Source: Guillardia theta CCMP2712 (lineage: Eukaryota > Cryptophyceae > Pyrenomonadales > Geminigeraceae). From it: a stretch of 64,000 nt of DNA. The stretch is from the NCBI RefSeq assembly GCF_000315625.1, contig NW_005434649.1, positions 290,086 to 354,085 on the forward strand, read 5' to 3'. The notes under the pieces are model-generated. The model was not told the origin of the DNA. It made no database searches and worked only from the letters and a program-made list of their open reading frames with translations. Every line of letters starts with the position of its first letter. Position 1 is the stretch's first letter. Made by a program: the position numbers and the translations under genes. Of the stretch, positions 32,895 to 42,524 are shown piece by piece.

Positions 32895-33422
32895 CTAGGT
32901 AATGCACTTATCGAGGACGTTGCACGCTTCCGATGTGAACAGTAACCCAAGGAAGCACTTGCTGTCGTCAGATTCCATAAGCTCACGGCTCGTAATCCCA
33001 CTTTGAGAATTTGTGCACTTCTGTTCTATCAAAGACTTGTAAATGGATTTCAAGTCCATGACGGAATCTTCGGACCTTATTGACTGAGGGGAGGGCGGTT
33101 GAATCTGAAGATCCACGCTAGTTGACCGCGTTCGGAGCCCACAATTTCTCATGTTGATGTGAGACACACTTGTGGCGTTCTCAAGGCACATCAACGATCT
33201 TCTCCTCTCCTTGTCTCGACATATTTGACCTGATGATGCCTTGCTAGATCGTATGTTTCGTAAGAGCCACTCGTTCGCCTTCGATTCCCCGCAACTCGCA
33301 CGCAGCTCTTGGTAGAAATAGAGATGTGCTGTGCTCGAATCCGACGATGATCTTTGATCCCGTGAATGCTGTGCCCTAGGCTCAGCTGATAATGCAGTTT
33401 GGTCGGGATTGCCTCCGGCCAT
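32895..33422 (-). CDS. Small paralogous family, member 2 (175 residues)
   Basis: Intronless frame; the first true ATG is at 33422 (MAGGNPDQ), since the open frame upstream of it has no ATG. The N block is TAHLYFYQELRASCG with W52 (residues 31-53). The centre has RSTSVDLQ then QPPSPQSIRSEDSV, which matches member 3 (V-E-L-D then PPSPRSSRLEDN). The C block is FLGLLFTSEACNVLDKCIT at the very C-terminus (residues 157-175). The stop is at 32895-32897. It is convergent with member 1, consistent with inverted duplication. Function unknown; soluble, basic, Ser-rich. Confidence 0.75.
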   Translation of the reverse strand: MAGGNPDQTALSAEPRAQHSRDQRSSSDSSTAHLYFYQELRASCGESKANEWLLRNIRSSKASSGQICRDKERRRSLMCLENATSVSHINMRNCGLRTRSTSVDLQIQPPSPQSIRSEDSVMDLKSIYKSLIEQKCTNSQSGITSRELMESDDSKCFLGLLFTSEACNVLDKCIT

Positions 33423-33829
33423 TTTCGCCTTTCTGTTCAAGACAAGAAAATTTCGTTTACGTATGAATAAAATCACAATGTGTAGTGTCGATCGATATCG
33501 AAAACTTTCTTCCTGCTTCAATTTTGAGTGCTGAATTGTAGTCTCTTCTGCTGGTTTCCTCCCTTTACACCCGACCCGTATTTATTGCCTCGCCCCCAAA
33601 TCCTGCTAACTGCCTTCTCCTAAGCGATCGAACGGACATGACTCCTCTTTGATGACAAAATATCCGATCCCTAAACGCATCGATCCCGAAAGATCTCGTA
33701 GGTAACACTCCTTTTCGAGGACGACGCCCGGTTTAGATTGTCAGCACCTTCTTTTACTACACAATGCTGACCAGGTGAACTCATTTATCCCGTCTCCGGC
33801 GTCATCATTCTTGTTACTACACTCCGTGC

Positions 33830-34600
33830 CACCTCGTGACAGATGTCAGTAGGCTGAAGCTGAGCCAGCCGACTCCGGAGTCCGGCGAGTACCGTCAGAC
33901 CGTTCGATGGTCCGAGTCTGGCCCGGGCAGGGCCGCCGCGGCCCGGGGCATGGTAACCTTACTTAAGTTACCTTCAAGTTGGACCGCCCAGGCCGGCCCC
34001 GGGCCCCGGGCCGGGGCCCGCAGGCACTGGCACTGACTCCGACTCGGCGTGATCACTCAGGCTCAGGCTCCCGCGGCCCGGGCCCGGGCGGGGGGGGGCC
34101 CGGGTGGGGGGGGGCCGGGGGCGGCCGCCCACCCCCACCCCCCCGGTGACTGGCAGTCTCGCAGTCGCCGGCAAGCGGGGGCGGCCTCTCTACTCAGTGA
34201 GGCTCCGAGTCTCAGGCTGATCATCGGATCAAGTTGTCACCGTCACCTGCCAAGTTACTGATTTTCAAACTCCGTTTGAATCATGAACTTAAGTTTGCCA
34301 CCGGAGTAAAGCCTGTACCGTGCGGCCCGCCGCTGCATCATCATCGGCGAGTCAATCCACTGCCACGGATGATCTTTGCATTGAAGATCAGGCGGCAGTT
34401 GACTGTAGTACTGAATTGGCTTCGGAAGTTCCGGCGAACTGGAAGGAACTTGAAACTGAAACTGGCGGCAACCATGATCCGAAGTCTCAGGATGCTAAGT
34501 CAGATACTAGAATCAGAGGCCGCTACATCAGAGCACTGATCAAGGATGAGATGATCTGCGGGTCAGCCGCCCGCTGGGATTGATGGGTTCGGATTTGAAC
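33830..34600. repeat. GC-rich palindromic island C
   Basis: Core at about 33900-34150 of GGCCCGGGCC and long G and C homopolymers (around 34088-34145), with GACTCCGGAGTCC palindromes near 33870. Shares an identical 14-mer (34344-34357) with island A (7541-7554). Frames through it are composition artefacts. 34600-34830 is ordinary spacer with a T homopolymer at about 34641. Confidence 0.6.
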
Positions 34601-34831
34601 ATGATTGCTTTACTGCTACTATCACATAGACATTGCTTGTATTTTTTTTTTGATTTTCAAGTTGGGCAGTGAGGAAACTGAAATGCTGAGATGCGGCGCG
34701 GCGGAAAAACTTTGAACCCCTGGCTAACAAGCCTTCAAGTTGAGTTGCACGTTGAAGCCTGACAAGGCCAGGAGGGAGAAAAATGAGAGGGAGAGAGAGA
34801 CTGAAGAGTTGAGGAGGAGAAGTCTGAAAGG

Positions 34832-34896
34832 TAGGACCGAGACCCTGACTAGGCTGGCGTGCTCGGACCGAGACCCCGACTAGCTCGCGTGCTCAG
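34832..34896. repeat. About 32-bp imperfect tandem repeat at the 3' end of the channel gene
   Basis: The unit GGACCGAGACCC(T/C)GACTAG... occurs twice with a few differences. The second copy includes the channel stop codon at 34880-34882. Confidence 0.75.
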
Positions 34897-37800
34897 GATA
34901 GGGGCTCAGGGGAGACTCTTCCTGATGATGATGCGACGCTGCCTGCATCGCGAACCTGCGAGCTTGAAAGTGCCACCTGCGGTAGATCCGGTTGAAGACC
35001 AGGACGCTCAGCTCCTTGGCGTTGGGCACCAGGTCGTGACTTTCCTTCTCTGTGTCTTCAGCATTTTCAAGCTGGTCCATCAGCACTCCGATGACGATGT
35101 TGAGCAAGATGAAGCCAGACATGGAGTAGAAGAGGTAGAAATAGATGGAGGAGATCGCCGGGGCTGCAGCGTTGTACGGGCCGCAGCTGGAGACGCAAGC
35201 CACGTAGCCCGAGGAGGAGGACTGCCCGGGGGTGGAGCAATTCATCAGTCCCATCTCCTCGAGGAAGCTTGCCTCCGAGTCCGTGAGGCACATAGGGAGC
35301 GCCAGCTGAGCAAGGTTCATCCAGTTCTCAGTGTCCTCCCCGTACAGGGTCATGGACTCGTTCCTCTTGAGAAGCGCGTTGGCGGCGATGTACATGGCGG
35401 CGTCTGAGGAGTGCTGCGAGAAATGCGTCAAGTTCGCGCTCGCGTGCAGCTTCCACCCTGCCGAGGGATCGTAACCGAACTTGGACACGTACAGGTCCCA
35501 CACGTCCTGCGGCACGGGCGTCCTTGCTGGGGCAGCGAGCCCGAAGATGGGCAGGAGCGCCCCCCAGTTGTCCCCACTGGCAGTCCTGAAGAGAGTCAGG
35601 AGGGCCATGCCGACCCCCTGGAAGTGCGCGTGCCTCTCCAGCAGGTAGTCGGGGTCGGTGAACATGCACCGGATCCCCAGGTTGTCCGGCTGCCCCTCGT
35701 CCCCTGAGACGCACATGCTGCCGAAGAGGTTCACGCCGAGCACGCCGAAGATGAAGAAGAGGAGGCAGAGGCCTCCCACGAGGTTGCCGATGGCTGGCAG
35801 CGAGCTCCCTAGCGTCGCCACGATGGCCTGCAGGCCCTTGAGAGTCTTGAAGATGCGGAAGGCGCGGAGGATGCGGAAGATACGGAAGATCCTGAGAATT
35901 CTGAGGATGGTGGGGTTGAATCCGAGAGCCGCACCGGCGTTGTCAATCATGATGCCGATGAAGCTCGTCATCACGATGAAGAAGTCGAACTTGTTCCAGT
36001 TGCCCCTGAAGTATCTCTTGGGGTGGAACGCAAGTATCTTGAGCACGCACTCCCCGCCGAAGATGAACGTGAAGAAGAAATTGCAGACCTTCTGGAATCG
36101 GTTCTGCCAGTCGCTGGGCTTGAAGCTCTCGAACGACATGGTGAGCACGTTGGTGATGATGAAGAAGGCGATGAAGAGATCGAACTTGGAGTGGCTGATC
36201 ACTCTGAACGCCTTCAGCCGGATCCCCGACGTAGGGTCGTCGAACACCTCGGGGAGCTTCAGGACAATCTTTGTCGGCTCCGCAGCGGTCTTGGTGTAGT
36301 CCTCCATGGAAGCGAAGTAGCAGTCTACAAACACGCCCACCACCATGTTTACTATCACAGCACCGGCCACCAGCAGGGAGACGATGTAGAAGATCGACGC
36401 CATGAAGAGCTGGTTGTTCTCCTCAGGCCCCGTGATCTTGCTCGTGGTGTCGGCGCCTGACCAGAAGTGGTTCGGCCAGTTGTCCTGGCTTGCCAGCATC
36501 AGCTGCGTCAGGATCGCGCTCCCCAGGTTGTCAAAGTTGAAGCTGTAGTGCGTCCACTGCCGCGCATTCCCATCCGAGTCCAACCCCACGCACTCCATCA
36601 TCGTCCACACCGTCGGGTCGCTACACCAGACGATCTTCCCTTCCAGCAGCTGCATCCCCAAGATTCCAAACACGATGCAGAACGCCACGCAGAGGATCCC
36701 AGTGTTCATGAGCGGCTTCACGGCGCTCGCCATTGTCATCACCAGCACCCGCAGCCCCTTGGCTCGCGACAAGATGCGCAGGGGGCGAAGGGCTCGGAAG
36801 ATCCTGAAGATTCTGAAGATCTTAAGGGCCCCAAGGTTGACGTTGAGCCCGCTGAGGATGACGGTGAAGAGGACATCGATGTCGCTGGTGACAACAAGAA
36901 AGAAGTCAAGCCGATTCCATCCAGACTTGATGTAAGTTGGGAAGGAGAGCGCGACGATCTTGAAGATCATCTCCAGGGTGAAGGAGGCGTTTAGGATGTA
37001 GTTGGCGTTGTTGAGGAAGGCGGACATCACGCTCGTGTCAGAAATGTACGGGTTTTGAATCGCGAGGCAGATTGTGCTCATGAGGATACAGAGCAGGATG
37101 TACCTCTCGAAGTACTTGTTCACCATCACCGCCTTGCAGCCCTTGCGCACAATCGAGTTGGGAGGAAAGCAGAAGCAGGATTTCTTCTCCACCACCTCCA
37201 CGGGCACTGGCTGCTGATGAATCTTCCTCTGCGTCTCCCTGTGTTGCAGGTGCACCTTGTTGATGGTGGTCGACTGAATGGTGATGCGAGCCTTGGCGAG
37301 CAGCTCCACGATCATGCTCACAAACTCATCGAAACTGATCCTGCCGGTCCCATCCGTGTCATACTTCTGCACCAGCTTCTTGAGGTCCCTCGGCTTGTTG
37401 CTGAAGTAGTTGATCCCCAGCATGACCAGCGCGTCGTTGAACTCGTACACGTCGATCTCCCCTGACCCATCCTTGTCGATCTCAGTGAACAGCTCTTCGA
37501 TCCTCGATCCCAGCTCCCCCTCCTCCAGATGCCCCAGCTTCTCCATCAGCTGCTTCTGCATGAGCTCCTCATTCTGCTCTATCGCCTGCGCCTTCAGCTC
37601 TCCGAACTTCTGGATCAGAATGGCTACAAACAGGTTGAACAGAATCCAGTTCCCGAAAACAATCAGGCTGTAGAACCAGAATCCGCTCGCTGCCCCCGCG
37701 TTTGCGACTGCTGTGTACATGTCATCGTTCCAGTTGGCGATGGTCATGACCTGGAACGAAGTCAAGAAGGCATGTCCTAGATCGTCGAAGTGGAATCGTG

Positions 37801-40460
37801 GCGAGGCAGAGACAATTTTAGGCACATTCAGGACTGGATCACCATCCACGGCGCTCCATATCATGCCCCTGCTATCGAGGCGCCCTCCCAGGGAACGGTT
37901 GACCACAGGGTCGATGTCGCCAAACTCAACGTAGACGTGCCATGGCGTCTGCGAGTGGTTGATGAAGTCGAACGCCTTGATAATCCCATGGCGTGGCTCC
38001 CCGCCATTCATGTCCCACGGGAACTGGACGTAGACCGCGGAGCCTCGCTGCAGGTCTACGTTGGACAGCAGGTCGATCATCTTCCCGCCCAGCACATTCA
38101 TCCCCAGGATCGTGTAGATGAGGAGCATCATCAGGATCAGACCGATGAGCGCGCTGACGGACTTCATCACGGATCCGAGGATGCGAATCTGTTTCTGCAG
38201 GTCTGGCATGGCCCGTAGAAACTTAGTCAGACGCACCAGCCTGAAGGCCCTCAGCACGGATGTAGCCCCGTTCCCGTCGCAGTTGTAGTACTGCAGTGGG
38301 TTCATGCTGAGAACGCCCGTCAGGTTCAGGACCTTGGGGACGATCAGGGAACTTCGAATCTGTGGAGTGAGAGTGTCCGGCGAGACCTGCACCACGTCCG
38401 ACAGGTCTACCTGCTGCCCCAGCATGCTCGGGGTCGGCTTCTCAGTGAAGCAGATGTACATGCTAATCACAGACGGCAGCTCGACAACGCTCGCCATAAC
38501 AATCACAAAATCGAAGATGTTGAGGCCGGACTGGAAGTACTTGAGGAAGGGAAATCGAAAGGTGGTGCCCAGCCCTATCATCTTGATCAACATCTCCCCA
38601 ACGAAACAAGCGGTGAAGATAAGATTCATGATTTGCAGAGAAGCGTGAAATCCTGGGCACCAATCTTGTTCGTACGTGCAGATCCCTCCAGTCGCCATGC
38701 ACACGGTGTTGACTGTAATCACTCCAAGAATGAAGTTTGTCAACGCAGGAGACTTGGCAAGGAGTCTGAGCTTGAACTTCAACCAAGACAGCCCTGTCTT
38801 CTTGGGTGTTTTTTGGTTCAGGCTGAGATTCACTGACCCACCGTTCCGCATTCTTGCTTCAATGTCATCCCAAGACATACTCGTGAACCGTTCACGAGCG
38901 TTCAACGGGGAGTGTACGGACGACTCTGGAGCAACCTTTGCAGATTTGCCTTCTGCAGGGTTCGCAATGAATTCCTCGACCACCTTCTCTACCTTCACTT
39001 CGCTGCTCTTGTTCTTGTACTCCTCCGTCAGCTGCGAATACCTCATCGCAATCACCACCAGGAAGAGCTGGACCGCAAAAAAAGGGCCGAGAGAAACCAG
39101 GAGAACAAAGTACAGGAAGTTCCAGAAGCCAACAGTGTCTTGGATCTGATAGCAGATGTCCGTCCACCCCTCCAAGGTCATCACCTGGAAGATAGTTGTG
39201 ATCGCACCGCCGATCGAGTCGAAGTTGATGGCGCCTCGCCCCGGGTTCTCCCCCAGGAGCAAGCATTCTTGTCCAACGGAGCATTGAAACATCCCCCCGC
39301 TGTGACTGCCCGACGTTACGTCCATCCCTTTCGACGCCCAGAAATAAACCCACTCGTCGGTGTCACGAGGCCCCAGCCAGCAGCTCGACCCGTCCCCCGA
39401 CACCACCCCCGTGTCGATGTCGAAACACACCCCTCGCATCAACCCTGTTGGTAGTCTCACGTCAGACGCGGACACAAAAGTTTCCTCCTCCCTCCGCAAG
39501 CAAGCTGAATTACCGCTGAACAGTTGAACTCCGAGGATGCCGAAAACAAAGAATATAAAAAGGCAGACGCCAATGACGTTCCCCAGGGCTGGCAGGCACT
39601 GCAACAGGGGTTACAACGGCAACAAGAGCAGCCGAGCCTTCACCTGCAGCAGGAGCACCACCAAAAACTTGAGCTCAGGGAACTTGTTTACAGCTCGCAA
39701 GGGCCGCAGAACGCGCAGTGAACGCAGTGCACTTAGATTTCCTGAGCCCTGTCCTCCACTGGGAATAAAATCCAGAATACCTATTATTACAACCACAAAA
39801 TCCAACCTTTGTGAGCAACCAGTAAGATATCTCATCACAGACATTGCAGCAGACGAGGCTCACTCACCAGTTCCAAAGCTCCGCCAGGTAGGTCTTTGAC
39901 CCCCAGAACAGGCCCAGAGCTATGATCTTTGCAACGCACTCGAGAACAAAGAAGGCAGAGAAAAATTTTCCAATCAAGTCGAGGAAATCCCTTCCTGCAG
40001 GAGGCCAGGTCTTGCCCGTCCCCCACTTCCCACAATAACCATACGGCCTGACGGAGACGAGGAGCATGCCCTCATCGAGGGGACCTGTCAGCATGTCACC
40101 TTCCAGGTCCAGCAGCTCAACGAGAGTACGTCAAAAGGGTCAATCATGGCTAGCTGGACGGTGTTGAGAGCGATGACAAACAACACGATCCGATCCCACC
40201 ACTTCCACTCTATCCCACGGATACACAGCTTCCTGAGTGGGTTTTGCAGGCTGAACAATCGTAATGATCTGGGAGATAAAATCATCTCAATAGAGGGTTC
40301 ACCCACATTTGACTACCTCGGGGAGTATTTGCGGGGATCTGGCCATGCTCTAGATGCCTCTTGCTTCCGTTTCATCTCTCGGCGCTCGGAAAGGGCGACA
40401 GAAGCTGATTTCCGAGAAGACGTTGTGAATCCAGATCTGAATCGTTTCAGTCAGCAACTC
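34880..40460 (-). CDS. Four-domain voltage-gated cation channel with EF-hands in the II-III linker
   Basis: Pore-forming subunit of a 24-transmembrane channel of the CaV/NaV/NALCN superfamily, plasma or flagellar membrane. The last exon alone (39598-34880) encodes 1,572 residues. Upstream exons 40268-40130, 40115-39868 and 39806-39644 supply domain I S1 to S4 (S4: LRSLRVLRPLRAV), and an exon ending at 40317 gives a basic N-terminus. S4 segments of domains III and IV are strong (KIFRIFRIFRALRPLR; RIFRIFRILRAFRIFK). Pore loops read TLEGW, TIANW, SQDNW and SGDNW, giving a predicted ring E/A/D/D, unlike CaV EEEE or NaV DEKA. Two canonical EF-hand loops, DKDGSGEIDVYE and DTDGTGRISFDE (about 37.32-37.49 kb), lie between domains II and III. 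The exons are in phase only if 14 nt (40129-40116) are removed. The first exon and start Met are unresolved. Confidence 0.9.
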
Positions 40461-41089
40461 ACAAACCTCCGCCGGGACATGTTCACCTGATACTTGTCCT
40501 TGAAGCTTGAGATGCACTTCTCTGAAAATCTGCACTGAAATGCCCATTTGGCACTGCTTTTGAGTAACATGCAAACTGCTCTTCGGATTCCGTGGACAGG
40601 ATGGTATCCTGCCTTGACGGAATGGACTCGCTGGGTGCTTCAAAGTCGTCAGGGTGTACTTGCCCCTCTGCATACTTGTCAGGTTGACTTCGACAAGGAG
40701 CGCAGAGATGTCACCTGACATTTGTTATGGTTTCACGATGAATTGGGGTTCACACTTGAAAGACGTTGTGTATTGAGGTAAAATGCTGGCATCAGGGATT
40801 TCCAGCGTTGAAGTACAGGATGTAGAATTCAGTAGGATAGCGCCTGTTTGTTCGAGGTAGAAGGCAAGGGAGGATGGCCTAAACCAGGAGGTGTATCAAA
40901 CCCCACCAAAGTGAGAAGACCTTATCTCAAGGAGGAGGAATGGGGGAGATTGTTTCTGGTGAGATGCAGCGGAGAAGATGAGAGAAGATAAGGCGTGGCG
41001 AGCAGGATGAGGAGGAAGGAGAGAGAATGAGGAGAAGGAGGAGGAGGTCTCAGCGAGGCAGGAAGCAGAGATTAGAGACGGTGCATGCC
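40461..41089. other. Spacer 5' of the channel gene
   Basis: May include the channel's first exon or promoter. Open frames on the minus strand up to about 40720 lack a clear splice connection. 40930-41050 is purine-rich. No other gene seen. Confidence 0.5.
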
Positions 41090-42060
41090 GTCGGTTGGCA
41101 TGGACATGGGTGGCGTCGGGTCAACTCTGAGGCGAGCTGCTCACTAAAATCTGGGTACATTGTAGGGTGGGTCATAGTGAGAGGGGGTAGTCGGTGGATA
41201 GGGTAGTCAATAGGTGGGAAGGGGTACAGGAAAGTCATATAGTGTGGAGGAGACGGGGTGACCCGTCTTGAGTCGTGAGGGAGTCGAGGGGAGGGGTGGT
41301 GAAAAGTTGAAGGAGGCACGGGAGTACCGAGAGAAACCTTGAGAAGGTGATGGCTGTTATTGGAAAGAGGGGTACTGTGACTAAGGGGTGGTGGTAGTCA
41401 CTTAGCTAGGGTAGGATAGGTAGTGGGCTAGAGGGGAAGGGGTGGTGTGGAGGAAGGATAATTAATGAAAATTGGCTCACTACTGGCTGAGGTCTACGGC
41501 CAGTGGGGATCAAAGGGGGTGGGTGGAGATAGTGGGTGGGGTTGGGTCGGTTGATCAAAATTGAGCTACTGCAGGGGGTAGGGTGACTTCCATTCCCCGA
41601 GAAGATTCCCCAACCACCTCCCCTGGAAAAGATAGGAATATAGGGGTACAGGATAACTACAGCGGGGACGGTATCTTGGAGTAGGGTAGTACATACTTCA
41701 ACATCTATCAGAGGGGTGGGTACTGTACTGAGCATTTCAAGTTTGAGGTGGGGTACTGTTTTTTATCAGTTTTTTTCCTTTCCGATGTGTTCTCTAGTCG
41801 GTCAGACCAGGCCTGTGCAGGAACACAGGTGGGTAGGGTGATATCTGAGGGGTACTTAAGACCACAATTGAAAGTGAAAACAGGGGTAGTCCAACGCAAC
41901 AAATGACCACCGGACTACCTCTGGTGGTGACGAAAAGGGCATCCACCACCGGCGTGTTTGCCTTCGAAAGGAGGGGTTCCTCTCCCTAGCGATGAGAAGC
42001 CTGGTTCCTATTTGACCCGCGGGCTTCTCCGGGGGTTGGGTGGGGTCGGGAGGGGTGGTA
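41090..42060. other. G-rich TAGGGG/GGGTGG island (longest of its class)
   Basis: On the plus strand it is crowded with GGGGTAG, GGGTGG and GGGGGT blocks; it is the reverse-complement version of the C-rich islands. No periodic unit, no gene. Many closely spaced G-runs give strong G-quadruplex potential. It runs directly into GC island D. Confidence 0.7.
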
Positions 42061-42099
42061 GCACAAAATGTACTTGCCGCCTTGAGTGATACTTTGGAA

Positions 42100-42480
42100 G
42101 GTATAAGCTCTGATTTTTAACTTAACTTTGAGTAAAGTCAAGTTCCGCTACCCAGTCAACTGAAGGAGTAGGGCCCCGCCGGCCGGGGGTACCTGGGGGT
42201 GGCCCAGTGGCCGGAGTTTTTTGGTCAAGGCAGCGGCTCGAGGCCCTCAAACTTTCGCTCAATTCTCTGGTACGGTCTAACATAACTGAGCTTTTAGTTA
42301 TCTGATTTTCTCAATACCTGATCTGACTTAACTTTGAGTAAATATACTTGCCGTAGTGACTCCCTCGTACCGTCTGATTTTTAACTTAACTTTGGGTAAA
42401 GTTCACACACCGGGCCCTTGGTTGACAGTGCCAGGCAACTCGGGCCGGCCCGGGCCTGCCCTGTACGGCAACGTGTACTG
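42100..42480. repeat. GC-rich island D with internal 30-bp direct repeats
   Basis: A segment of about 30 bp (CTGATTTTTAACTTAACTTT followed by GAGTAAAGT or GGGTAAAGT) occurs at about 42110 and about 42374 with one or two mismatches. The 16-mer ACTTAACTTTGAGTAA also occurs at 42120-42135 and 42326-42341, and inverted in island A (7765-7780). GGCCGGCCCGGGCC-type cores at about 42175 and about 42440. Confidence 0.7.
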
Positions 42481-42524
42481 AAAGAAACCTGCCTCAGAGC
42501 GGAGGGGGCCACCGTCATGGTGGA

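Noticed and set aside
34859-38786. Several plus-strand frames of 80-210 residues
   Set aside because: Antisense shadows of the large channel exon; the channel frame has clear transmembrane and pore motifs.
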